From Pontibacter ummariensis (lineage in GTDB: Bacteria > Bacteroidota > Bacteroidia > Cytophagales > Hymenobacteraceae), in NCBI RefSeq assembly GCF_900188175.1, contig NZ_FZOQ01000009.1:1-64000 (forward strand): 64,000 nucleotides of DNA, read 5' to 3'. The position numbers and the translations under genes were made by a program. Shown in pieces: positions 36,543 through 44,454 of the stretch. Under the pieces are notes generated by a model that searched no databases, was not told the origin of the DNA, and worked only from the letters and a program-made list of their open reading frames with translations. The first letter of the stretch is position 1. Every line of letters starts with the position of its first letter.

Positions 36543-37436
36543 GTGGACATACCAAAAGGAAAACTTATTGCTGTAGGCGGTAACGAAGACAAGGGCTCCT
36601 ACCCTAACCCTAAATCGAAGAAGAAGTACTACCTGGACTTTTTTGAGTTGGGGATACTCAAGCGCTTCCTGCAGGAAATTCAGGCCAAAAGGCCACACAT
36701 CGAAGTAATTACAACCGCTTCTATGATACCAGAGGAGGTGGGGCAGCGCTACGCCAGCGCCTTTGGCATATTAGGGATCGAAAACGTGCACCTGATGCAC
36801 ATTCGGAATGAAGAAGACGCCCGGCTACCAGAATACCTGGAGCGTATCCGGAAAGCAGACGGCGTGATGTTCAGCGGAGGAGATCAGGCACGAATTACAC
36901 GCATGTTCCTGAACACCGAGCTGTTGGAGGTGCTCAAGCACCGTTACTGGAACGAGGACTTCGTGATTGCCGGCACCAGCGCAGGCGCCATGGCCATGTC
37001 TAAAGTGATGATCAAAGGGGGAAGCGCCCCGGAGTCGCTGCTGCGCGGATCTGTAAAGATAGGACAAGGGCTGTGCCTGATCGAAGGCGTGATCATCGAT
37101 ACCCACTTTGTGACCCGGGGCCGCTTCGGGCGCCTGATGGAGGCTGTCGTGACGCATCCGAAAACAGTGGGCATCGGCCTGGGAGAGGATACCGGGGTGC
37201 TGATAACGGATGGTTGCCTGATCGAAACGATTGGCTCTAATCTAGTGGTGGTGGCTGACGGGCACGAGGTCCGTTATACCAATGTGAACGAGGTGGAGCA
37301 GGGCCGTCCGGTAGCCATTGACAACATGGTGATGCACGTGCTGGCCAAAGGCAACCTCTATGACATCACCTCCCGCACCTTTTACCGTAGCGAAGAGGAT
37401 TACCATCTGGCGCAGCTACAATCTGCGGACCGCTAA
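36543..37436 (+). CDS. cphB: Cyanophycinase
   Basis: A 297-residue serine peptidase of family S51. Key parts are the opening KLIAVGGNEDKG, the acidic-turn MFSGGDQARITRMF and the nucleophile elbow AGTSAGAMAMS with Ser146. These features match CphB-type cyanophycinases, which split multi-L-arginyl-poly-L-aspartate into beta-Asp-Arg dipeptides. There is no signal peptide, so it is cytosolic. The start is a GTG at 36543. It is convergent with an isoaspartyl peptidase only 12 bp away, the enzyme that would finish the pathway. No cphA synthetase is in the window. Confidence 0.9.
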   Translation: MDIPKGKLIAVGGNEDKGSYPNPKSKKKYYLDFFELGILKRFLQEIQAKRPHIEVITTASMIPEEVGQRYASAFGILGIENVHLMHIRNEEDARLPEYLERIRKADGVMFSGGDQARITRMFLNTELLEVLKHRYWNEDFVIAGTSAGAMAMSKVMIKGGSAPESLLRGSVKIGQGLCLIEGVIIDTHFVTRGRFGRLMEAVVTHPKTVGIGLGEDTGVLITDGCLIETIGSNLVVVADGHEVRYTNVNEVEQGRPVAIDNMVMHVLAKGNLYDITSRTFYRSEEDYHLAQLQSADR

Positions 37437-37448
37437 GGCAAAAGGGCC

Positions 37449-38384
37449 CTACTGTTCCCTGTAGATACCTACAAAGGTGGGCTCCCCGTTCTTTTTGCTG
37501 GCGCGGTACATCCCCTCGGAGTTAAAGGACAGCACTACCTCCCCTGCTTTGTTTAGCGCAATGAGGCCCCCTTCCCCTCCAAACCTAACGAGCTTTTGCA
37601 TGACCACTTCGTCGCAGGCCTGCTGCAGGCTTAAGCCTTTATATTCTATGAGGCAGGAAACGTCATAAGCCACGACGGCGCGCATAAAATACTCCCCGTG
37701 GCCAGTGCAGGAGATGGCACACGTGGCGTTATTGGCATAGGTACCGGCTCCAATGATAGGGGTGTCTCCGATACGGTTGTAGTTTTTGTTCGTCATACCG
37801 CCCGTAGAGGTGGCTGCGGCGGTATGTCCGTTTTGATCTAAGGCCACCGCCCCCACGGTACCGAACTTCGCATCTACCTGCTCGGTGTGGTCCAGCATAA
37901 AAACAGCAGAGTCGCGTACCTCGCTCCACTGCTTATAACGGTGTGCATCAAAGAAGTAAGCCTCCGGGGCAAAGGCCAGACCATGGTTACGGGCAAAGTC
38001 CTCGGCCCCGTAGCCACTCAGCATCACGTGATCGGAGTGCTCCAACACGGCCCGTGCCAGTTTGATGGGGTTCTTCACACTTCGTACCCCGGCCACAGCC
38101 CCTGCTTCCAAAGTATTGCCGCACATGATAGCGGCATCCATCTCATGCTTCCCTTCCTTTGTAAATACAGATCCCCGCCCGGCATTGAACAAGGGGTTGT
38201 CCTCTAACAGGGTTACAGCGAGGTCTACTGCATCCAGGGCGCTACCCCCTGCTGCCAGCAACCCGTGCCCAGCCGTTACTGCCTCCTGCAGACCTGCCCG
38301 ATAAGCTTTGTCCTGCTCCGGGGTCAGGTTTTTCTTTGTGATCGTGCCTGCTCCCCCGTGTATGGCAATCGCAATATTCTTCAT
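37449..38384 (-). CDS. iaaA: Isoaspartyl peptidase/L-asparaginase (Ntn hydrolase)
   Basis: A 311-residue plant-type asparaginase (T2 family). It opens with IAIHGGAGTI, and the autoprocessing site lies at FGTVGAVALDQNG, where Thr176 becomes the N-terminal nucleophile of the beta chain. STGGMTNK and RIGDTPIIGAGTYA form the substrate site. It hydrolyses beta-aspartyl dipeptides and asparagine. It is cytosolic by lack of a signal peptide, unlike many periplasmic relatives. The neighbouring cyanophycinase yields its natural substrate beta-Asp-Arg. Confidence 0.94.
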   Translation of the reverse strand: MKNIAIAIHGGAGTITKKNLTPEQDKAYRAGLQEAVTAGHGLLAAGGSALDAVDLAVTLLEDNPLFNAGRGSVFTKEGKHEMDAAIMCGNTLEAGAVAGVRSVKNPIKLARAVLEHSDHVMLSGYGAEDFARNHGLAFAPEAYFFDAHRYKQWSEVRDSAVFMLDHTEQVDAKFGTVGAVALDQNGHTAAATSTGGMTNKNYNRIGDTPIIGAGTYANNATCAISCTGHGEYFMRAVVAYDVSCLIEYKGLSLQQACDEVVMQKLVRFGGEGGLIALNKAGEVVLSFNSEGMYRASKKNGEPTFVGIYREQ

Positions 38385-38514
38385 TTCATCTAAAGTTTGG
38401 GCCTGCTCCTAGGTACGCCGCCTTGCGCGGGGCTGTTTTTACAGGCCTGAAAAGCAGTATAAATTTTGGGCCGAGAAAGGCTTCTAATGGACCCTTTTCA
38501 GCAGAAAAATGGTT

Positions 38515-38522
38515 ATCTTTGT
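38515..38522 (+). promoter_or_regulatory. -7 element for the DUF3127 gene
   Basis: TATCTTTG is a full match to TAnnTTTG, 29 bp upstream of the ATG at 38552. No clear -33 TTTG lies at the standard spacing. Confidence 0.45.
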
Positions 38523-38551
38523 TCTAACTATAACCATTAAAAAAAGTAATT

Positions 38552-38920
38552 ATGTCGTTTGATATCCAAGGAAAGCTGTACGAGTTATTTGAGGAGCAGC
38601 AGGTAAGTGACAAATTCAGAAAGCGTGAGTTTGTGCTTGAGATTCCTGATGGTTCTTATACTCAATACGTAAAGTTTCAGCTGACGCAGGATAAGTGCAG
38701 CCTGCTTGACGCTTACAAAAACGGTGATGAAGTAAAGGTAACGTTTAACCTGACCGGTAAACCCTTCACAAAGAACGGTACCACCATGTACTTCACCAAC
38801 TTGCAGGCGTGGAGACTAGAGCCAGCCGCCAACAATTACGGTTCTCCCGCTGGTGCTCCTGCTCAGCCAGATGCTCCCTCTTTTTACAGCAGCGATGCCG
38901 ACAACGACCTGCCTTTCTAA
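38552..38920 (+). CDS. DUF3127 protein (OB-fold-like)
   Basis: A 122-residue protein. The first ~90 residues (MSFDIQGKLYELFEEQQVSDKF through TMYFTNLQAWRLE) are the DUF3127 domain, a predicted OB-type beta barrel confined to Bacteroidota. The tail is Pro/Ala-rich and ends in an acidic, hydrophobic tip (SDADNDLPF). That tip resembles the C-terminal interaction peptide of single-stranded DNA-binding proteins (DDDIPF). A role in single-strand nucleic acid binding is therefore plausible but inferred. Confidence 0.9.
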   Translation: MSFDIQGKLYELFEEQQVSDKFRKREFVLEIPDGSYTQYVKFQLTQDKCSLLDAYKNGDEVKVTFNLTGKPFTKNGTTMYFTNLQAWRLEPAANNYGSPAGAPAQPDAPSFYSSDADNDLPF

Positions 38921-38946
38921 GCGAAGTCGTTTTATATACAAGTGCA

Positions 38947-38976
38947 AAAGCGGGCTCGAAAGGCTCGCTTTTTTTG
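38947..38976 (+). terminator. Terminator after the DUF3127 gene
   Basis: A short stem (aaagcg...cgcttt with inner gc/gc pairs) around a CGAAAG loop region is followed by a run of seven T. Confidence 0.8.
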
Positions 38977-39090
38977 TGCCTGCCCCTAACTGTAGTACGG
39001 TTTTTGAGTATGTGCTATGAGTAGAGCAGCACTTAATTCACTGCTGCGGCACTTACAATCCTTTTGTGCTGCTGTTATACAAGCATACCT

Positions 39091-39723
39091 ATGGATGAAG
39101 AACTACAGCGCCTGATTTTGAGAGGCGAAAATGACGCGGTAGATTTTAAACAGCGCATTAATCAACCTGAAAAAATAGCCCGCACCCTGGTATCGTTTGC
39201 CAATACCCGCGGCGGCGTGTTGCTAGTAGGGGTAAAAGACAATGGGACGATCAGCGGCGTAGATCCGGAAGAAGAGAAACATACCCTCCAGCAGGCCGCG
39301 GACTTTTACTGCGACCCTCCGGTACAGTTACTCTATGAAGAGATAGAAGAGGATAAGCGTACCGTCCTGAAAGTAATTATCCCGGAGAGTTCCACCAAGC
39401 CGCACTTTGCAAAAGTAAAGGAAGATGACTGGCGGGGCTATGTACGGGTAAAGGATACCAGCGTGCAGACAAGCAAGATGGTGAATAAAGTACTTGCACA
39501 GGAAGAGGAGGAGCAAAACCAGTTGGAGCGCTTGCCCCTGGACCGTCACGAGCACTCGGTACTGGACTACTTAGAAAAGAATCCCCGCATCACGCTGCGG
39601 CAGTACATGAAACTTGGGAACCTCTCCGAGCGGCGCGCCTATCGCATCTTAGTTAAACTGGTCCTGCACGGCTACCTTCGCCTGCACGATAAAGAAAAGG
39701 AATATTACTATACCTTAAGCTAA
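39091..39723 (+). CDS. AlbA_2-type DNA-binding protein with C-terminal winged helix
   Basis: A 210-residue protein from the ATG at 39091 (MDEELQRLILRGENDAVDFK). Residues about 8-125 form an AlbA_2 (formerly AAA_4, PF04326) domain with the typical EN(D)xVDFK start, FANTRGGVLLVGVKDNGTISGV and HFAKVKEDDWRGYVRVKDTS. The C-terminal ~60 residues look like a winged helix (ITLRQYMKLGNLSERRAYRILVKLVLHGYLRL). The larger ATPase/HATPase-like module found in many AlbA_2 proteins is missing. Probably a small transcriptional regulator. It has a GTG alternative start at 39064. Confidence 0.88.
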   Translation: MDEELQRLILRGENDAVDFKQRINQPEKIARTLVSFANTRGGVLLVGVKDNGTISGVDPEEEKHTLQQAADFYCDPPVQLLYEEIEEDKRTVLKVIIPESSTKPHFAKVKEDDWRGYVRVKDTSVQTSKMVNKVLAQEEEEQNQLERLPLDRHEHSVLDYLEKNPRITLRQYMKLGNLSERRAYRILVKLVLHGYLRLHDKEKEYYYTLS

Positions 39724-39725
39724 AA

Positions 39726-39758
39726 AACAGCGTCGCAGCATGATGCTGTGGCTCTGTT
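39726..39758. terminator. Hairpin between convergent genes
   Basis: A stem made of aacag/ctgtt and cgcagcat/atgctgtg arms sits in the 33-bp gap between two convergent stop codons. Likely bidirectional. Confidence 0.55.
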
Positions 39759-40212
39759 ACTTCTTACCGACCAGATTACCCCCTTCGTATAGTTCTGTGT
39801 GGGAGTAATCCCCCTGCGCGTCATACACCTTCCAGTCGCCGAACCAATAGTAATGTTCTACTGTGGAACTGTTACTCATGCGGGCATTCCCCTCTTTGGC
39901 TAATTCTCCGTTCTCGTGGAAAATCTGGACCCTGATCAGGTTACTCTGCCGGCTGTACTTTTCTTTCATGTACAGGACACCGCTTGGGTAGTAGTACTTC
40001 CAGGTACCCACTGCTGTCCCGTGCCTGTACCTGCCTTTGTGTATAAGCGCTTCGTCGTCTCCGAAAAAAACTTTCCACCGGCCATGGTACTCCCCCGCTT
40101 TGTCAAAGCGATTCATTCTGAAAAATAGGAAACCCTTTTTCGGCTTCTGTTTCGCCTGTGGCACAAGCGGCAGGCAAAACTGCAGGACCATTATCAGGAA
40201 GAGTGCTTTCAT
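39757..40212 (-). CDS. Secreted MORN-like/YwqK-type repeat protein
   Basis: A 151-residue protein from the ATG at 40212 (MKALFLIMVLQFCLPLVPQAKQ), with a signal peptide of about 20 residues. The mature part has repeats of the form GxYxxGxxxGxWxxYYxxG (GRYRHGTAVGTWKYYYPSG; similar FGDWKVYDAQG), as in MORN repeats and the YwqK antitoxin family. No conserved enzyme residues. Likely a small periplasmic or outer-membrane-associated protein of unknown role. Confidence 0.78.
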   Translation of the reverse strand: MKALFLIMVLQFCLPLVPQAKQKPKKGFLFFRMNRFDKAGEYHGRWKVFFGDDEALIHKGRYRHGTAVGTWKYYYPSGVLYMKEKYSRQSNLIRVQIFHENGELAKEGNARMSNSSTVEHYYWFGDWKVYDAQGDYSHTELYEGGNLVGKK

Positions 40213-40500
40213 GGGCAACGGCTTTTGTATACATAACTGCAGTGATATGAAGGTATGAAATCTTTTTAATAACTAAAATATTAGTTTACAGGCACGCCAA
40301 ACGTAAGCAACTTTATAACAGACAGGTATGAAGCCGTATAGCATCTCATGCTGTATACGCCACCAAAATCCTTCAAAAACAGGAAGGCGTATTTAGCCAC
40401 CGATTGAAATATATCGTAAACAATATAAATCTTTCCTTAGTCAGGAATCAAAGCAATACCGATAGAGCCAATACCCTGTTTCACCCTAAACCCGAAGCTT

Positions 40501-41928
40501 ATGGCCACTCCTACCCCCAAAGCCCCTAAAGCCAGTACCCCTCATTTGAAAGTAGCTACTAACGGAAAGTCCAAAAGAGCACCTAAGGCAAGCCCTAAAG
40601 CCGCAGAGGAGAACTTAAAAAAGGTTTTCGTGCTGGATACTTCTGTGATCCTGTATGACCATAGTGCCATCCAGAACTTCCAGGAACACGACGTAGCCAT
40701 TCCGATCACCGTGCTGGAGGAACTCGACAATTTTAAGAAAGGAAACGACATTAAGAACTTTGAGGCACGTGAGTTTATCCGCTTTATCGACAAGCTCTCG
40801 TCGGAGCACCGCCTGCAGGAATGGCTCCCGCTAAACGGAAAGAACAAAGGCTACTTTAAGGTCTTGATGAATGAGGCGGCAGAGGTAAACGCGGTAAACA
40901 TCTTTGGCACGAAAAACGACCACCGCATCCTGAATGCTGCCCTCCGTTTGCAACAGGAAAAGCCCGACTGCAAGGTCATCCTGGTAACCAAAGACATTAA
41001 CCTGCGCCTGAAGGCCAGAGCGCTGAACATGACGGCAGAAGATTACGAGACCGGCAAAATACAGGATGTGGGAGAACTCTATACCGGAAACGATACGGTA
41101 GAGGACGTGCCGGCACAAATCATTAATGAGCTTTATGAGACGGGGCACTGTGAGCCCGAAAAAGTCCTGCAGACGCCGCCAGCAGACAACCACTTCTTTA
41201 TTCTCAAAAGTTTCAAGAACTCGGTATTATCCTTTTACAACGCTGCCGAAAAGCAATTGGAGCGGGTAGACAAGCAGACAGCCTTTGGCGTAAAGCCACG
41301 CAATGCCGAGCAGGCCTTTGCCTTGCACGCCCTGCTCAACCCCCAGATCAAGCTGATCTCGATACAGGGGGTGGCCGGTACAGGTAAAACCCTGTTGGCC
41401 CTGGCCTCCGCCATTGAGCAACGCCGCGAGTACAAACAGATTTATCTGGCGCGCCCTGTCGTGCCACTCAGCAACAAGGACATTGGCTATTTGCCAGGAG
41501 ACATTAAGTCGAAGCTGAACCCCTACATGGAGCCGTTGTGGGATAACCTGAAGTATATTCAGAATCAGTTCCCGGAAACCAGCAAGGAGTACCAGAAGCT
41601 GCGCGATATGGTGGACCTCGAGAAGCTGGTGATCACTCCCCTGGCTTATATCCGTGGCCGTAGCCTGTCTAACATTTTCTTTATAGTGGACGAGGCACAG
41701 AACCTGACGCCGCATGAAGTGAAGACCATTATCTCCCGGGCGGGCGAAAACACAAAGATCATTTTTACGGGAGACATTTACCAGATCGACACCCCTTACC
41801 TGGATTCCCAGAGCAACGGGCTCTCCTACCTGATTGACAGGGCCAAGAATCATCCGCTCTACGCCCACGTCCGCTTACTAAAAGGAGAGCGCTCCGAGCT
41901 GGCTAACCTGGCCAACGAGTTACTGTAA
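40501..41928 (+). CDS. PIN-PhoH fusion ATPase (PhoH2/YlaK family)
   Basis: A 475-residue cytosolic protein. The first ~35 residues are basic and low-complexity (TPKAPKASTP, KRAPKASPKAA). A PIN-like RNase domain follows (about 40-180: KVFVLDTSVILYDHSA, then acidic residues in LVTKDINLRLKA). The PhoH P-loop ATPase domain (about 270-470) has Walker A GVAGTGKT near residue 290 and the Walker B-type FIVDEAQNL. Related PhoH2 proteins are RNA helicases/RNases linked to toxin-antitoxin activity. A terminator follows. No antitoxin partner is seen upstream. Confidence 0.93.
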   Translation: MATPTPKAPKASTPHLKVATNGKSKRAPKASPKAAEENLKKVFVLDTSVILYDHSAIQNFQEHDVAIPITVLEELDNFKKGNDIKNFEAREFIRFIDKLSSEHRLQEWLPLNGKNKGYFKVLMNEAAEVNAVNIFGTKNDHRILNAALRLQQEKPDCKVILVTKDINLRLKARALNMTAEDYETGKIQDVGELYTGNDTVEDVPAQIINELYETGHCEPEKVLQTPPADNHFFILKSFKNSVLSFYNAAEKQLERVDKQTAFGVKPRNAEQAFALHALLNPQIKLISIQGVAGTGKTLLALASAIEQRREYKQIYLARPVVPLSNKDIGYLPGDIKSKLNPYMEPLWDNLKYIQNQFPETSKEYQKLRDMVDLEKLVITPLAYIRGRSLSNIFFIVDEAQNLTPHEVKTIISRAGENTKIIFTGDIYQIDTPYLDSQSNGLSYLIDRAKNHPLYAHVRLLKGERSELANLANELL

Positions 41929-41941
41929 GACAGCATAAAAT

Positions 41942-41980
41942 AGAAGGGAGGTCACAGTAAGATGACCTCCTTTCTGTTTT
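41942..41980 (+). terminator. Terminator after the phoH gene
   Basis: A 13-bp stem with one G-U pair (agaagggaggtca, 41942-41954; tgacctcctttct, 41963-41975) is followed by GTTTT. The outer stem again has the AGAA/TTCT design. Confidence 0.82.
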
Positions 41981-42250
41981 ATGCCTCCTGCAGCAGCAAA
42001 GGCTGACACTGCTTTCGCCGGTGGCAGAGCAGGGAAAACACCAGCAAAGCGGCTGAATGGTTCATGCGCTCGACAAAAAGATGAAACAACAGTAGGTTCG
42101 TGTGAACAACAAACAATAGACAAGCTAGGCTATACCAAGAACCAGTGAGTATAGGCAGGCCCGCTGCTATCGCCTGTATCAGGCAACCGTTGTCTTCCGT
42201 AGCCGCTATCAGGCTGCGCCATTGGTGTTACATTTCGCCTTCGGAAATAA
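41981..42250. other. Intergenic remnant between PhoH and DinB genes
   Basis: Together with the terminator this gap is about 320 bases. I see no gene, RNA or strong repeat here. Confidence 0.5.
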
Positions 42251-42787
42251 CTACTGATGATGCTGCAAATACCTATCCTTTAAAATATTGAGGTGATGCC
42301 GTTCATGTGCTGCTATAAGGTAAATCAACCCTCTCAAGGACAAGCGACGGCCACTGGCAATGCCCGTTTTATCCAGCATCTTCTCTTTAAAGCTTTGGAA
42401 CATCGCCAGGTTCGAACGCCGTACCAGTTCATATTCGTCCAGGATGTCTTTCAGTGTTCTGCTATTCGCCTGCGAGGTAGTGACGTACTTGTTTTCGTCA
42501 TAGCCCGGGAGCGGAGTCTCCTCACCACGGCTAAAGCAAAGCGCGCGGTAGCCAAAGATACGTTCAGAGTCGACTAAGTGCTGTAACAGCTCCTTTACCG
42601 ACCACTTGCCCGCTGCGTAACCTTCCGCTGCCCGTTCGTCCGGCAGGTCCTGTAACAAGTCCCGCAGGTCCTTCACCTGCTTCTCCATCAATGGCAGGAT
42701 CTCTTCGTTTGCGGGCAGTTGGTCCATGTAAGGCTGGTACATGGAAGGATATTCCTCTGGGGTTGGCTTGTTAACGTGAAGTGGCAT
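42251..42787 (-). CDS. DinB family protein
   Basis: A 178-residue four-helix-bundle protein of the DinB/YfiT-like metal-dependent superfamily (PF12867). It contains KWSVKELLQHLVDSERIFGYRAL with the first His ligand, and AAHERHHLNIL near the C terminus with the later histidines. Such proteins act as thiol- or bacillithiol-dependent transferases, or have unknown roles. Its first 17 bases overlap the 3' end of the upstream SRPBCC gene, so the two are co-transcribed. Confidence 0.9.
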   Translation of the reverse strand: MPLHVNKPTPEEYPSMYQPYMDQLPANEEILPLMEKQVKDLRDLLQDLPDERAAEGYAAGKWSVKELLQHLVDSERIFGYRALCFSRGEETPLPGYDENKYVTTSQANSRTLKDILDEYELVRRSNLAMFQSFKEKMLDKTGIASGRRLSLRGLIYLIAAHERHHLNILKDRYLQHHQ

Positions 42788-43364
42788 AAGCTTTTTTAGA
42801 ATTGGTAAGGCTTTTCTTACTGTTGTTTTTCAACAATGTTTTAAGGCCTGCTAAGCCGGCCTCCAGTTCCCTCTCCCTTTTGTATCGCAGCAGCAGGCCC
42901 TTTACCCGGTTTAGGGGGCTGGTGCCATAGTTGGCCTGCTGCCGCCACACGATTTTAGTGCCCCCCCTCGTAGCCGCCAGGGTAAAGGTTCCGGTAATTT
43001 GGTTGGTATCGCTCTCCTCTGTCTGCAGGTAAGTTAAAGCACTGGGACTCGTTTCTTCTGTAAAGATTAGCTGGCCATTGCCCACTTTATCCCCACTCCA
43101 CTGCATCCTGGCCCCTACGCCAGCCATTGGTCCACCGTAAAGGTGGATCATGGTGGGGTCTTCTGTTTTGTTACGGACGCTCCACTTCTCCCATTCCATC
43201 GGGTTGCTCAGGAGGGGGTACACCTCCTCCGGTTCAGCCTCAAGCACGGCAGCGTGCTCTATCAGGAGCACAGTAGGCAAGAGGTAGGTTGCCCCAAGCA
43301 GTACTGCCAAAACCAGTGGCAGTGTTATAAGCACCAGGTACTTCAGCTTCGTTTTTTTTAACAC
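42771..43364 (-). CDS. SRPBCC-fold membrane-anchored protein
   Basis: A 197-residue protein from a GTG at 43364 (VLKKTKLKYLVLITLPLVL); the alternative TTG at 43430 would add 22 polar residues before the helix. One N-terminal helix (about 8-30) is followed by a START/polyketide cyclase-like domain: LEAEPEEVYPLLSNPMEWEKWS, GVGARMQWSGDKVGNGQLIF, GTFTLAATRGGTKIVWRQQ. Ligand unknown. Overlaps DinB by 17 bp. Confidence 0.82.
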   Translation of the reverse strand: MLKKTKLKYLVLITLPLVLAVLLGATYLLPTVLLIEHAAVLEAEPEEVYPLLSNPMEWEKWSVRNKTEDPTMIHLYGGPMAGVGARMQWSGDKVGNGQLIFTEETSPSALTYLQTEESDTNQITGTFTLAATRGGTKIVWRQQANYGTSPLNRVKGLLLRYKRERELEAGLAGLKTLLKNNSKKSLTNSKKAYATSR

Positions 43365-43559
43365 GGCGAATTGATTCAAGCTTGTACTATCGTTATGATA
43401 ACATGTCCAATTTAAAGGACCTTTGAGCAAGGAAACAAGCGAGTAGCCATAAATATTTTAGTTTAAGTATACTTGCCAAAAGAACTGTAACCGCGGCCAA
43501 AGCACCCAATACGCCTAGGCTCACGTACAGGAGAATAATTGGAATAAATAACAAGAGAT

Positions 43560-44012
43560 ATGCTAAACGATTGGATACATAAAGGCCTTGTCTACTCTCA
43601 GAACCCGCTTTTTAAAAAGTTCATGGGCAAGGCAAGCGGCCTGTTCGCCAAGCCCCTGAAAATGGGCCTCATGCTCACCACTGCTTATAAAAAGTTAGTA
43701 AACACCGAAAGCACGGCAAGTGGTTTTGACCAGGTAAAGGATTATATGCAAACCTTTATCCGGCTAGTGAAGGCTTACATGAACGGCGACTACCGCAACG
43801 TTGCCACAAAGTCCCTCGTCATCGGAGTGGCGGTGTTGCTGTACTTCGTCTCCCCGCTGGACATAATCCCGGACTTTTTACCAGCCCTGGGCATATTGGA
43901 TGACATCAGCCTGATGGCCTGGTTCATGGACACCTTCCAGAAAGAGATCGTGAAGTTCAGGCAATGGGAGTCGGACCAGAACTTTGACCACTATCGCATT
44001 GGTTCGCTATAA
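43560..44012 (+). CDS. YkvA family (DUF1232) protein
   Basis: A 150-residue protein. The DUF1232 core is LYFVSPLDIIPDFLPALGILDDISLM (about 96-120), preceded by a long helix. This motif is the family signature (PF06803). It probably peripherally associates with membranes through the hydrophobic core; function is unknown. Terminator at 44066-44099. Confidence 0.9.
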   Translation: MLNDWIHKGLVYSQNPLFKKFMGKASGLFAKPLKMGLMLTTAYKKLVNTESTASGFDQVKDYMQTFIRLVKAYMNGDYRNVATKSLVIGVAVLLYFVSPLDIIPDFLPALGILDDISLMAWFMDTFQKEIVKFRQWESDQNFDHYRIGSL

Positions 44013-44065
44013 CCTTTGTACCCATTACCGTATAAGAGGTATAAGTTTAATACATTGGCTGTTAT

Positions 44066-44099
44066 AAAAGGCTGTTCCTGTTGCAGGGCAGCCTTTTTG
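44066..44099 (+). terminator. Terminator after the YkvA gene
   Basis: A stem of aaaaggctg/cagcctttt with inner cctg/cagg pairs, ending in TTTTTG. Confidence 0.78.
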
Positions 44100-44454
44100 T
44101 CTTTGTTCGCCTAAAACATCCTGTTCAACAGCTCCTCTCCTGCTTTCCGTTAACTGTGGCTGCCACAACACCAGCCAAGCACCTCTTCTCTAAACACACC
44201 GGCAAAGGCCACCAAAGGCGGCAAAAGATCAACTCCGATGCAACCATTTGTCCCAAAAGGGCATCCTAAACCTAAACAAGGTTTAACCAATGATTTTTCC
44301 TGGCATATAGGTCTGCTTTCACTTATTCCTGCTAATATTAGCCCGCATTGTACAAGTATTGGTTATGCCACTTGCCGGTGCAGGCTTGAAGTAAAGGGCA
44401 TAATACCCCGTTTACCAGACAACAAACCCTTACACCATGCTTGAGAACAACTGC
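44100..44454. other. Intergenic region, nothing recognised
   Basis: About 355 bases. Only short frames are present; none has a credible domain or start. Confidence 0.5.
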
